Assembly (NCBI RefSeq): GCF_001263795.1
Contig: NZ_LHUR01000012.1
Span: 124,001 to 188,000 of the forward strand
Length of the DNA: 64,000 bases
DNA from: Clostridium homopropionicum DSM 5847
GTDB taxonomy: Bacteria > Bacillota > Clostridia > Clostridiales > Clostridiaceae
Direction of reading: 5' to 3'
Position numbers and translations under genes: made by a program. The first letter of the stretch is position 1. Each line of letters begins with the position of its first letter. Of this stretch, positions 8,691 through 17,944 are shown piece after piece. The notes below the pieces were generated by a model. The model was not told the origin of the DNA. It searched no databases and worked only from the letters and a program-made list of their open reading frames with translations.

Positions 8691-10727
8691 CTATTTCACC
8701 CCCTCTAGCTTTACAGCACAAACTTTGAACTCTGGAATTTGAACTACAGGGTCATGTTGATCTCCTATTAGCTTATTTACAGCTGCTTCAGCGAAGTGAA
8801 ATGGAATAAATACCACTCCTGGAGTAATTTTATCAGTTATACTAATCTCAATTGTTATATCCCCTGTTTTAGAGCTAACCTTTACCTTACCTCCATCTCT
8901 AAGCTTTAGCTTTTCAGCATCTTCAGGATTAATTTCCATAAATCCTCCTGGGTATTCTCTATCTAATGCCCAAGATCTTCTTGTCATTGTTCCTGTGTGA
9001 TAATGGTACTGAATACGTCCTGTAGTTAAAATAAATGGATATTCCTCGCTAGGCTGCTGTGAGGATTGTTCATATTCATTTACTGTAAACTTTCCAAGAC
9101 CTCTCGTAAATTTATCCTTATGCAAAAATTTTGTTCCAGGATGATTTATATCTGGGCAAGGCCATTGAAGCCCTTCTTTTTCAATTCTCTCATAAGTTAT
9201 ACCACCATAGCTTGGAACTAAGCTTCTTATTTCTTCCATTATATCAGATGGTGATGAATAATTTGCTTCATACCCTAAGGCTTTAATTAATTCACATAGT
9301 ATTTCCCAATCTGCTTTGCTATTTCCTATAGGTTCTAGTGCTTTTCTTACTCTTTGAACTAGTCTCTCTGTATTTGTAAAAGTTCCATCCTTTTCAATAA
9401 AACTAGCTCCAGGAAGAACTACATGAGCAAGCTTTGCAGTTTCAGACATAAAGATATCTTGAACTACAAGAAGCTCCAGTTTTTCAAGAGCCTTCTTGGC
9501 ATGATTAAGATTAGGGTCTGACAGCATTGGATTTTCAGCCATAACAAACATTGTTTTTATGTCTCCATTGAATGCTCCATCCATCATTTCCACAAGACTC
9601 TTTCCAATTTCACTAGCAAAGCCCTCCCCCCAATATTTTGCAAACTTTTCTCTTACAGAGGGATTATTTAAAGCTTGATATCCTGGTAAAACATCTGGTA
9701 GAGCCCCCATATCACAGGAACCTTGTACATTATTCTGCCCTCTTAATGGATTTACACCTGAGGATTCCTTTCCAATTTGACCTGCTAATAGTGCAAGATT
9801 AGCAATAGCTCCCACATTTCTAGTACCTGTTATATGCTGTGTTATTCCCATGGCATAAAAAATTGATGCAGTTTTTGCCTTTGCATAAAGCCTAGCAATC
9901 TCTCTTATTGTATCTTCAGAGACTCCAGCAATAGGTGCTACCACTTCTGGTGTATATTTTTCCACAGAGGACTTAAATTCTTCAAAGCCCTCAGTATGAT
10001 TTTTTATAAATTCTTCATTCATTAAATTTTCATTGATTATTACATTTAGAACTCCATTTATAAATGCTAAGTTGCTCCCTGGACTAATAGGGGCATAAAT
10101 AGTTGAATATTCAGTCAACGGAATTTTTCTTGGATCAGCAACAATAAGTTTTGCCCCATTTTTTTTAACGGCATTTATTATTCTCATTCCAATTAGAGGA
10201 TGTTGTTCTGTAGTATTTGACCCTATTACAAAAATGACCTCTGAATCCTCAATCTCATTTATTGAATTTGTCATAGCTCCACTTCCAAAAGCCTTTACAA
10301 GACCAGCTACTGTAGGGCTATGACAAAGGCGCGCACAATGATCTATATTATTTGTACCTAGTATTGCCCTTGCTAGCTTTACAATGAGATAATTTTCTTC
10401 ATTTGTACATCTTGCTGAAGACAATATACTTATAGCATCAGAGCCATATTTTTCAATAATTTCTTTAAGCTTAGAACTTATATAGTCCATAGCTGCTTCC
10501 CAAGTTACCTCGTAAAATTCTCCATCTTCTTTTCTTATCAAAGGCTGCTTTAATCTGTCTCTATGATGAACAAAGCTATATCCCTGCCATCCCTTCACAC
10601 AGAGTTTTCCCTGACTTACACTATGATTATTTTTAGGGGTAACACCTACTATTTCATCGTTTTCGACATTTAAATAAAAATTACATCCACATCCACAATA
10701 TCCACAAGTAGTAAGTACTTTTCTCAT
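8691..10727 (-). CDS. fdhA: Formate dehydrogenase catalytic (alpha) subunit, Cys-type, molybdopterin family
   Basis: The protein oxidises formate or reduces CO2 at a bis-MGD Mo/W centre. Its 678 residues begin with a [4Fe-4S] motif (CGYCGCGC, residues 8-15), followed by the molybdopterin oxidoreductase domain and a C-terminal MGD-binding domain (LTTGRIQYHYHTGTMTRR). The active-site segment is DHCARLCHSPTVAG, with cysteine where the E. coli FdhF family has selenocysteine; the following His and downstream residues are kept. There are no N-terminal ferredoxin extensions, so it depends on the two partner proteins. It is first in an operon fdhA - AsrA-like - AsrB-like - mobA - fdhD, and its start has AGGAGGGG upstream. 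Confidence 0.93.
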   Translation of the reverse strand: MRKVLTTCGYCGCGCNFYLNVENDEIVGVTPKNNHSVSQGKLCVKGWQGYSFVHHRDRLKQPLIRKEDGEFYEVTWEAAMDYISSKLKEIIEKYGSDAISILSSARCTNEENYLIVKLARAILGTNNIDHCARLCHSPTVAGLVKAFGSGAMTNSINEIEDSEVIFVIGSNTTEQHPLIGMRIINAVKKNGAKLIVADPRKIPLTEYSTIYAPISPGSNLAFINGVLNVIINENLMNEEFIKNHTEGFEEFKSSVEKYTPEVVAPIAGVSEDTIREIARLYAKAKTASIFYAMGITQHITGTRNVGAIANLALLAGQIGKESSGVNPLRGQNNVQGSCDMGALPDVLPGYQALNNPSVREKFAKYWGEGFASEIGKSLVEMMDGAFNGDIKTMFVMAENPMLSDPNLNHAKKALEKLELLVVQDIFMSETAKLAHVVLPGASFIEKDGTFTNTERLVQRVRKALEPIGNSKADWEILCELIKALGYEANYSSPSDIMEEIRSLVPSYGGITYERIEKEGLQWPCPDINHPGTKFLHKDKFTRGLGKFTVNEYEQSSQQPSEEYPFILTTGRIQYHYHTGTMTRRSWALDREYPGGFMEINPEDAEKLKLRDGGKVKVSSKTGDITIEISITDKITPGVVFIPFHFAEAAVNKLIGDQHDPVVQIPEFKVCAVKLEGVK

Positions 10728-10806
10728 CTTATCCCCTCCTATTATATCTATTCTACCTAAAGGAGATGGTAAAGTGAATATGCAGATGTCCTAAAAATAT
10801 GATTTT

Positions 10807-12300
10807 TTATTTAGAAAAAATATACGCTGATTTATTTTCTAAAACAACTTTTAGATTATACCTATCTAGTTTCTGAGTTTGCTTACTATTTTTAGGTACT
10901 AAAAATAACGGCTTATCAGTAGTATCTTCTAAAAAATCTTCAATTTCTCCCTCTTTTGGTACCATATCTCCATAGAGTTCAGAGCATAGTAGATAACTTT
11001 GATCCCATCTGTCTGGATTATCTGCAGACTCCGATTTATACAATGAGTATATATTTTTCCCTCTATATTCCAGCATAGAACCAAGTTCTTTTATCAATTC
11101 CTGCACATTATCTACAGAATTATGTGAAACCATATTTATTATTGATATCTCATTTTTATAAAATGAAAATAATAACATTAAGCTTAACAAAATTTGTAGC
11201 ACCAGGTTTCTCTTTTTACTTTTCAGGAGTCCACTAACTGCCCCTCCTAAGCTCATAGCTAAAGCAGGATAAATAGGAAGTATGTACCAAGATATTTTTG
11301 TTTTTGCTTTTGTATAAAGTAAAAACGGAACTGCTATCCACAAGAAAATTGCTAAAATGTAATTAAACAATTTTTTATTAACTATATCTGGCTCTAAAAG
11401 TAATGTTAGAGAAACAACTGAACTTACTAAAACTAGCAGCCAGTAAAAATACCCAAATTGCAACCTTTCAATATAAAATGAAGTACTTCCAATGTGTCCT
11501 TCAAGTGTAGTTGATGTTCTTTTCAACAAGTCAAAATCTATCATGGTCTTAAAAAATATTAAACCATCCTGAGTAAATCTAAAAATACCCCAAATAAAAA
11601 TAGGCAAGATAGAACTTAATAAAAATAATATAAACTCTCTAGCTTTTAATTTGAATAAAATTCCACTTAATATTAAATAAGAACCTACTATAGCAATTAT
11701 ACTGATTGTATGCCAGCTTTTTGCAAGGAATGCAAAAGCAAAAAAAACTCCAGTACAATATAAAAAGCCAATGCTTTTTTCTATCATTAGCATGGAGATT
11801 ATAGATAACGTAAAAAATAATATAAAAATAGAATCTGCATCTCCAGTTCTTGCACAGTGTTCAATTATATACGGCATTGTTGCAGTAAGAACGGCAGTTG
11901 AAATTATCGATGCTAGTCTTCCATGCTTTATTAAGGTAAAAATAGCTACAACTAATATTGTCAATAATGCTGCTACTGCTGAAAAAAATCTTAAGCCTAA
12001 GGCATTATATCCAAATAATTTATATCCGGCTATAATAGCCCAATAGCTTAATGGTGGTTTTAAGTTCCAGTAATCATTGGAATAGGCATAGGTATTTACT
12101 ATATAATTATTATTTTTAATCATCTCAAAAGCACTAACCCCATGTCTTGCCTCATCCCAACTGCTTATAGGTGTATTACCAAGATTATAAAATAAATTGA
12201 ATGCTGCAAACATTAGAATTATAGCAAGGAAAATATAATAGCACCTTTCAAAAAAATCTAAGATACTATCCATAGGTTTTGTGTTAAATATTCGTATCAT
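10807..12300 (-). CDS. PMT/ArnT-type membrane glycosyltransferase
   Basis: The roughly 497-residue polytopic protein starts with a cytosolic tail and helix, then the periplasmic loop with the acidic pair WDEARHG (about residues 52-58) that is the catalytic hallmark of the PMT/ArnT (GT-C) fold. About ten further hydrophobic segments and a soluble C-terminal part of about 100 residues follow. These enzymes move a sugar from a polyprenyl-phosphate carrier to an outside acceptor. An upstream in-frame TTG at 12312 is possible, but the ATG at 12300 has GGAG at the right distance. It is divergent from the gtrB/gtrA-like genes that would make and flip such a carrier-linked sugar. Confidence 0.85.
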   Translation of the reverse strand: MIRIFNTKPMDSILDFFERCYYIFLAIILMFAAFNLFYNLGNTPISSWDEARHGVSAFEMIKNNNYIVNTYAYSNDYWNLKPPLSYWAIIAGYKLFGYNALGLRFFSAVAALLTILVVAIFTLIKHGRLASIISTAVLTATMPYIIEHCARTGDADSIFILFFTLSIISMLMIEKSIGFLYCTGVFFAFAFLAKSWHTISIIAIVGSYLILSGILFKLKAREFILFLLSSILPIFIWGIFRFTQDGLIFFKTMIDFDLLKRTSTTLEGHIGSTSFYIERLQFGYFYWLLVLVSSVVSLTLLLEPDIVNKKLFNYILAIFLWIAVPFLLYTKAKTKISWYILPIYPALAMSLGGAVSGLLKSKKRNLVLQILLSLMLLFSFYKNEISIINMVSHNSVDNVQELIKELGSMLEYRGKNIYSLYKSESADNPDRWDQSYLLCSELYGDMVPKEGEIEDFLEDTTDKPLFLVPKNSKQTQKLDRYNLKVVLENKSAYIFSK

Positions 12301-12328
12301 ATTCTTCTCCAAGTCAATTGTATTTTTC

Positions 12329-12385
12329 CTTACACTATTGTTTCCAAAATATGCGATTATATACCGGTACCCCCTTAAGTGTAAG
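12329..12385. promoter_or_regulatory. Divergent promoter region with 8-bp inverted repeat and TACCGGTA palindrome
   Basis: CTTACACT (12329-12336) and AGTGTAAG (12378-12385) form an inverted repeat enclosing the palindrome TACCGGTA (12362-12369), midway between two divergent glycosyltransferase genes. The placement suits an operator, but no family can be named. Confidence 0.25.
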
Positions 12386-12496
12386 TTATGATTAAAAATT
12401 ATACGCTGAAATAGATTTTATCCATATGAGAATAAATAAAACTTTTTAGGGAAAAATAGTTGTGGGAAAATAAGCGTAATTTGGAGGATAACTATA

Positions 12497-13504
12497 ATGA
12501 ATTCAAAACTAATTTCAATAATAGTTCCAATGTACTTTGAAGAAGCTGTTGTAGAAGAATGTTATAAAAGACTTACTAGTGTGGCTTTATCTACTAACTT
12601 AAATTATGAAATAATCTTTATTAATGATGGAAGTACAGATAAAACTCCTGAACTGTTAGAAGCCATTGCAATTAAGGATCAAAATGTAAAGGTCATTAAT
12701 TTTTCAAAAAACTTTGGCCATCAAATTGCAGTTTCTGCTGGAATAGATAAAGCTCAAGGTGATGCAGTAGTTATAATTGATGCTGATCTACAGGATCCAC
12801 CAGAACTTATACCTCAAATGATAGATTTATGGGAAAATGGCTATGAAGTAGTATATGGCAAAAGAAAAAAACGTGATGGTGAAAGTTTTTTTAAACTCTT
12901 TACAGCAAAAGCCTTTTATAGAGTTCTAAATAAAATGAGTGATATCCAAATCCCTATGGATACGGGAGATTTCAGATTATTAGATAAAAAGGTAGTAGAA
13001 GTTTTAAGAAAGATGCCTGAACAAAATAGATTTCTCAGAGGAATGTCCAGTTGGGCAGGGTTTAGACAAATTGAGCTGGAGTATGAAAGAAAAGAACGCT
13101 TTGCAGGGGAAACTAAATACCCACTAAAAAAAATGCTTAAACTGGCTTCAGATGGTATATTGTCTTTTTCATCAAAACCAATTAAGCTAGTTGAATTAGC
13201 AGGCCTAATTACGCTTTCAATAGGATTTATCGCTGTTATTTATTTATTTTCAAGTTCCATTTTGGGCATTAGAGCTATGGAATTGAGGTGGATTTCTCTT
13301 TTTATAGCCATTGCTTTTATAGGTGGTATACAAATATTCTCTATAGGAGTAATTGGAGAATATGTTACAAGGATATATGATGAAAGTAAAGGAAGACCTC
13401 TTTATATAATTGATAGAGAAATAAATATGAAAAAGAGTGATAAGAAACTCTTATACATTGTTGGAAAAGATATTAACACTGAAAAAGAATATGGTACAAA
13501 ATAA
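12497..13504 (+). CDS. Polyprenyl-phosphate glycosyltransferase, GtrB/DPM1-like (GT2)
   Basis: The 335-residue protein has an N-terminal GT2 domain (SIIVPMYFEEAVVEECY, FINDGSTD, and the metal-binding DADLQDPPELIP near residue 95) and two C-terminal membrane helices (about 230-255 and 270-295). This is the architecture of GtrB and ArnC, which load a sugar from a nucleotide donor onto undecaprenyl phosphate at the inner face of the membrane. GGAGG precedes the start. The gtrA-like gene follows 25 bp later, and PIG-V- and PMT-type transferases that could use the product are adjacent. The sugar is not predictable. Confidence 0.9.
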   Translation: MNSKLISIIVPMYFEEAVVEECYKRLTSVALSTNLNYEIIFINDGSTDKTPELLEAIAIKDQNVKVINFSKNFGHQIAVSAGIDKAQGDAVVIIDADLQDPPELIPQMIDLWENGYEVVYGKRKKRDGESFFKLFTAKAFYRVLNKMSDIQIPMDTGDFRLLDKKVVEVLRKMPEQNRFLRGMSSWAGFRQIELEYERKERFAGETKYPLKKMLKLASDGILSFSSKPIKLVELAGLITLSIGFIAVIYLFSSSILGIRAMELRWISLFIAIAFIGGIQIFSIGVIGEYVTRIYDESKGRPLYIIDREINMKKSDKKLLYIVGKDINTEKEYGTK

Positions 13505-13528
13505 AAAGTAAGTTTCGGTGGTGAAAAC

Positions 13529-13912
13529 ATGAAAATATTTATTAAATTTTGTCTTGTTGGTGGAACCAACACTCTTCTCACACTAGCAACATTTTATATT
13601 TTGAATACAGTTCTAGGCATTAACTACATATTGAGCTCAATACTAGGCTATTGTGTTGGCATGGTTAATAGTTATATATTAAATAAGCGTTGGACTTTTT
13701 ATGATAGTGAAAAGATAATATTTAACCAATTTATAAAATTTGTTACTGTAAATTTAATGTCTCTTTCAATAAATTTATTAGTTATGTATACCCTTTCAGG
13801 CAAACTGCATTTAAATGCAATGATAGCTCAAATTGTAGCAACAGGCTTTTCAATTATTTCTAACTATATCGGAAGTAAGCTTTGGGTATTTCGTAAACTT
13901 GAATTAAGATAA
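13529..13912 (+). CDS. GtrA family flippase-like membrane protein
   Basis: The 127 residues form four hydrophobic helices with the GtrA landmarks: FCLVGGTNTLLTL at the start, SYILNKRWTF in the middle and NYIGSKLWVF near the end. GtrA proteins are thought to translocate polyprenyl-phosphate-linked sugars across the cytoplasmic membrane. It directly follows the GtrB-like gene, the usual pairing. Confidence 0.88.
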   Translation: MKIFIKFCLVGGTNTLLTLATFYILNTVLGINYILSSILGYCVGMVNSYILNKRWTFYDSEKIIFNQFIKFVTVNLMSLSINLLVMYTLSGKLHLNAMIAQIVATGFSIISNYIGSKLWVFRKLELR

Positions 13913-13979
13913 CATGATTTCTATGATTGTAAGTTGATTTTTTACTTACAATCTTTTTTATAGAAGAAGGTGGTTAAAT

Positions 13980-15215
13980 ATGAAAGGAAATTTTACTGAA
14001 AACTTGTCACTTTTATTTAAATTGCTCATAATTGTACTTATTTCAAGATTAATATTATGTTTTGTTGGATATATTGGAATGAACACTTTTCCTATGTACG
14101 ACACTATAAAAGACAAACATGCTCAAAGTACTCTTAATATGGACTTTGGTATTACCATTAATGAATCAAGGAAGCCAAGATTAGAAGATTTCTATAAATT
14201 TGATAGTGGTTTCTATCTTCAAATCTCAGATAATGGATATCCTAAGATAAAAATGTCTGAAAATAATCTCCCAACATCAATTAGCTTCTTCCCACTATAT
14301 CCACTTTTAATAAGAGCAATGCATTATATTACTAATAGCAGTAGTAACATATTTAACGCCTTACTTCTATCAAATATACTATTAGTACTGTCACTGTACT
14401 ATATATATAAGCTATGTGAAATAAGAGGTTTCGATAAAAAAGAAATATACCTAGTAATACTTGTAATTCTTTCTTATCCAACTTCACTTTTCTACTCAGT
14501 TCCGTATACAGAGAGCCTATTTTTGTGTCTTTCTGCTGCTACACTTTATTATTGCTCATTAAATAACTATGCAGCAGCATCAGTAGCAGCAGGATTATCT
14601 GCAATAACACGTTTTCCGGGATTTATTAATATAGCTTATGTATTTTTTGTAATGCTTTTAGATACAAACTTAAAATTTAGTTCTATAAAGCAATTAACCC
14701 GGATTTTTCACTATATGATTATTTCAATTATTCCAATTACAGTATACTTCTCTTATATGAAGTATCTAACAGGAGATTTTTTAGCACCCTTACACGATGT
14801 GGGAAACTGGAGTAGAAAGATGAGCATCCCATTTAAAAGCTATATAGATTATATTAGAAATCCATATTTTTTCTCTAGCGGTTCATGGAATAACGGAGTT
14901 GTTAGCTTTGTTATAGCAACTTCTATACTAGCAGTGTTTGTAATTTATATTATTCTAAATCGAAAGAATATGGACAGAAAGGAATGGATTTTCCTTCTAT
15001 ATGGATTTTTACTTATTGTTGTCCCATTTTCAAATGTTGGCTCGGTTCTAGTAAGTATTCCAAGATACCTTATGGTTTCAATTCCGATTTACTTATACAT
15101 AGTAGAATTTTTTAGAGATAAAAAGTTTCTATTTTTATCTTATGTTTTTCTTTTTTCAACTCTTAATACTTTAATGGTTATAGGTTATTTTAATGGCTAT
15201 AACTTTGTTGTATAA
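13980..15215 (+). CDS. PIG-V-like (GT-C) membrane mannosyltransferase family protein
   Basis: The 411-residue polytopic protein has an N-terminal helix, a first large outside loop with the acidic pair in YKFDSGFYLQISDNGYP (about residues 72-88) followed by SISFFPLYPLLIR, and about nine more helices. This resembles the bacterial relatives of PIG-V, the GPI second mannosyltransferase. It would use a lipid-linked sugar outside the membrane. It follows gtrB/gtrA in the same direction 68 bp later and ends at a terminator, so the three genes are a likely operon. The acceptor is unknown. Confidence 0.8.
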   Translation: MKGNFTENLSLLFKLLIIVLISRLILCFVGYIGMNTFPMYDTIKDKHAQSTLNMDFGITINESRKPRLEDFYKFDSGFYLQISDNGYPKIKMSENNLPTSISFFPLYPLLIRAMHYITNSSSNIFNALLLSNILLVLSLYYIYKLCEIRGFDKKEIYLVILVILSYPTSLFYSVPYTESLFLCLSAATLYYCSLNNYAAASVAAGLSAITRFPGFINIAYVFFVMLLDTNLKFSSIKQLTRIFHYMIISIIPITVYFSYMKYLTGDFLAPLHDVGNWSRKMSIPFKSYIDYIRNPYFFSSGSWNNGVVSFVIATSILAVFVIYIILNRKNMDRKEWIFLLYGFLLIVVPFSNVGSVLVSIPRYLMVSIPIYLYIVEFFRDKKFLFLSYVFLFSTLNTLMVIGYFNGYNFVV

Positions 15216-15220
15216 AATTA

Positions 15221-15263
15221 ATAAAGAGATACCCATCTTACAAAAGACTAGGTATCTCTTTAT
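15221..15263. terminator. Bidirectional terminator between convergent glycosyltransferase genes
   Basis: A 13-bp perfect inverted repeat (15221-15233 and 15251-15263) starts 6 bp after the stop of the PIG-V-like gene and lies about 20 bp beyond the stop of the opposing GT2 gene. Confidence 0.75.
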
Positions 15264-15283
15264 CAATCAGTTTAATTTATCTT

Positions 15284-16531
15284 TTAATCTCTTTTCTTAT
15301 TTATAATAGAATCATAATTTTCCTTTTCAAGCACTGCATCATGCAGTGTATGATTCCATACCTTTTGATCTTTTTTGATTAGTCCTATTATGCTTATTGG
15401 TACCCAAGTTATTCCGTATAGAGGATAAAAAACTACTGCAAACATTCTTTTTAGCGGAACTTTTTCTGATATTAATACTGATATAGGTATTACATACCTA
15501 AAGAATAGTGCTATAAACCAGTAAAAATCCGGAAGGATTAATTTTATTATAGGTACTTGTGGAAAGAATAGCTTTGCAATTATCATAGTAAAGGAAAAAG
15601 CATCTAATATCATCTTAGATGGCTGTATTAAATATATAAATGCATCAAAACATGCAAACTTTCCTTTTAGAAAAGCTTTCTTCAGCAATCTACCAGAGTA
15701 TCTAAAACAGCAATCCCAATGTCCTTGAAGCCATCTAACTCTTTGAGCAAAGGAAGCTTTCATAGTCCTTGGTTTCTCATCATAAATTGTTGCATTATGC
15801 TCCCATACAACATCTATATCATTTAGTGTACATATCATTGTAAATTCCAAATCTTCAGTTAAACTCATAGCATTCCAGCCAAACTTCTTTAATACATCTG
15901 TAGCTACACAAAATCCTGTTCCACCTAATGCTGCATTTAATCCTAGCCTTTTTCTTGCTAGCTGAAATACTCTGTTAGTAATCCAGTAAGCCAAGGCATT
16001 AGAAAGAGTAACCCATGAATCATCAGGGTTTTTACTATCTAGATACCCTTGAATTACCTTTTTACCTTCAATGAGGTTATTATTCATTTTTAGTAAGAAG
16101 TTCTTACTAACTATATTATCTGCATCAAATATTACAACTGCATCGTACTGCTTCTCCATCTTAAACAGTAAATCAAAAAACCACTTTAAGGCATATCCCT
16201 TTCCTCTTTTTTCTGAATCATGTCTTTCAAGTGCTATAACCTCTTTACTTTTAGCTATTTTAGTAGTATCATCATCGCAATTGTCACATATTACAAATAT
16301 ATCATATAAACTCTTTGGATAATCCAGCTCTTTGAGGTTATCAATTATCTGTCCAATAACCTTTTCCTCATTATGGGCTGCAACTCCAATAGCGAAGACC
16401 TTTTCAGGTGGATAATCCTCACTTTCACGTACTTTTTTTAAACCAAAAAGAGATATTATATTATAGTAGTATGTAAGAAACAATACATAAATTTGTATAG
16501 CAAAAAATAGTGATAGAAAAACATACTTCAT
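15284..16531 (-). CDS. Processive family 2 glycosyltransferase (cellulose/PNAG synthase-like)
   Basis: The 415-residue protein has one N-terminal helix, a cytosolic GT2 domain with the processive signature (VVIFDADNIV, LTEDLEFTM and QRVRWLQGHW, i.e. D, D, QxxRW) and three to four C-terminal helices (about 290-400). Enzymes of this layout polymerise sugars while exporting the chain, or act on lipid acceptors. No c-di-GMP PilZ domain is present and no bcs or pga partner genes are nearby, so the polymer cannot be named. Start supported by AAGGAGGA. Confidence 0.85.
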   Translation of the reverse strand: MKYVFLSLFFAIQIYVLFLTYYYNIISLFGLKKVRESEDYPPEKVFAIGVAAHNEEKVIGQIIDNLKELDYPKSLYDIFVICDNCDDDTTKIAKSKEVIALERHDSEKRGKGYALKWFFDLLFKMEKQYDAVVIFDADNIVSKNFLLKMNNNLIEGKKVIQGYLDSKNPDDSWVTLSNALAYWITNRVFQLARKRLGLNAALGGTGFCVATDVLKKFGWNAMSLTEDLEFTMICTLNDIDVVWEHNATIYDEKPRTMKASFAQRVRWLQGHWDCCFRYSGRLLKKAFLKGKFACFDAFIYLIQPSKMILDAFSFTMIIAKLFFPQVPIIKLILPDFYWFIALFFRYVIPISVLISEKVPLKRMFAVVFYPLYGITWVPISIIGLIKKDQKVWNHTLHDAVLEKENYDSIINKKRD

Positions 16532-16657
16532 TTACTATCCTCCTTAATGTTGATAACAAAAATCAGTGTTAAAATATCAACCTCTAATACTATATTTTCT
16601 CTTACATACTACTTAATTATTCCTATAATATTAAATTTTTGTCTTTTAAATATTAAT

Positions 16658-17935
16658 CTAGTTCAAATTTGGATAATTTTTTATTACATCAGAAGTCTTA
16701 TTAATATCATCATCTGTATGTGCACATGATATGAACATGGCTTCAAACTGAGATGGTGGCATATAAATTCCTTTTTCTAATAGATATCCAAAATAATGAG
16801 CAAACTTATTTGTATCTGATGTAATTGCAGTAGAAAAATCAACCACCTTGCTAGATGTGAAAAATATTGACATTAGTGAGCCAATATTATTTACACACAC
16901 CTCATCTCCAAACCTTTCCTTAACAGCATTTACAATTTTATTAGTTTGTAGTTCAATTCTTTTATAAATATCAGGTGTGTTTTTTAAAATATTTAAAGTT
17001 GCAATTCCAGCAGCAGTTGCGATAGGATTACCAGATAAAGTTCCAGCTTGATACACATGCCCAACTGGTGAAACAACCTCCATGATCTGTTTTTTCCCGC
17101 CGTATGCACCTACAGGCATTCCACCACCTATTATTTTCCCCAAAGTAGTTAAATCAGGAGTAACTCCAAAATATTCTTGTGCTCCCCCAGTTCCTAAACG
17201 AAAGCCAGTAATTACTTCGTCAAATATCAGCAGTGCGTTATATTTTATTGTAATCTCTCTTAAAAATTGCAAAAATCCTTTCTTAGGAAGGACCACTCCC
17301 ATATTAGCTGCTACTGGTTCAATAATAACTGCTGCAATCTTATCACCATACTCTTTAAATAGATCCTCTACTGATTTTTCATTATTGTATTCTGCTATAA
17401 GGGTGTTTTTTGTGTAGTCATTTGGCACACCCTTGCTATTAGGAACTGACTGTGTTAGAGCGCCAGAACCAGCCTTAACTAAAAGTCCATCTGAATGACC
17501 ATGATAACAGCCACTAAATTTTAATATCGCATCTCGATTTGTATATCCTCTTGCTGCACGAATTGCACTCATAACAGCTTCTGTACCGGAGCTAACTAAT
17601 CTTGTCATTTCCATAGAGGGAATCATTTCACTAATTAGCTTTACCAGTACATACTCATTTTCTGTAGGTGCTCCGAAAGTAAGCCCTTTTTCACAAGCTT
17701 TTTTTACTGCTTCTACAACACTTCTATTTGTGTGTCCCAAAATACTAGGACCCCAGGAACAAACATAATCAATATACTCATTTCCATCTACATCATATAT
17801 TTTAGAGCCATTTGCTTTTTCAATAAATACAGGTGTTCTTTTTACTGCTTGAAAAGCTCGTACAGGGCTATTTACTCCTCCAGGAATACATGTTTTAGAC
17901 TTATTAAACAGTTCAATAGATTTATCAGAATTCAT
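16658..17935 (-). CDS. hemL: Glutamate-1-semialdehyde 2,1-aminomutase
   Basis: This PLP enzyme makes 5-aminolevulinate from glutamate-1-semialdehyde, the second step of the C5 tetrapyrrole route. The 425 residues match the family. Landmarks are CIPGGVNSPVRAF, the Asp in LLIFDEVITGFR and the PLP lysine in LTTLGKIIGGGMPVGAYGG. It is the last gene of the long minus-strand run that starts with sulfate import and provides the tetrapyrrole precursor together with hemA upstream. Confidence 0.96.
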   Translation of the reverse strand: MNSDKSIELFNKSKTCIPGGVNSPVRAFQAVKRTPVFIEKANGSKIYDVDGNEYIDYVCSWGPSILGHTNRSVVEAVKKACEKGLTFGAPTENEYVLVKLISEMIPSMEMTRLVSSGTEAVMSAIRAARGYTNRDAILKFSGCYHGHSDGLLVKAGSGALTQSVPNSKGVPNDYTKNTLIAEYNNEKSVEDLFKEYGDKIAAVIIEPVAANMGVVLPKKGFLQFLREITIKYNALLIFDEVITGFRLGTGGAQEYFGVTPDLTTLGKIIGGGMPVGAYGGKKQIMEVVSPVGHVYQAGTLSGNPIATAAGIATLNILKNTPDIYKRIELQTNKIVNAVKERFGDEVCVNNIGSLMSIFFTSSKVVDFSTAITSDTNKFAHYFGYLLEKGIYMPPSQFEAMFISCAHTDDDINKTSDVIKNYPNLN

Positions 17936-17944
17936 TTTATCCTC

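Noticed and set aside
10270-10345. Selenocysteine codon in fdhA
   Set aside because: The active-site codon translates as Cys (CARLCHS) and no in-frame TGA interrupts the gene.
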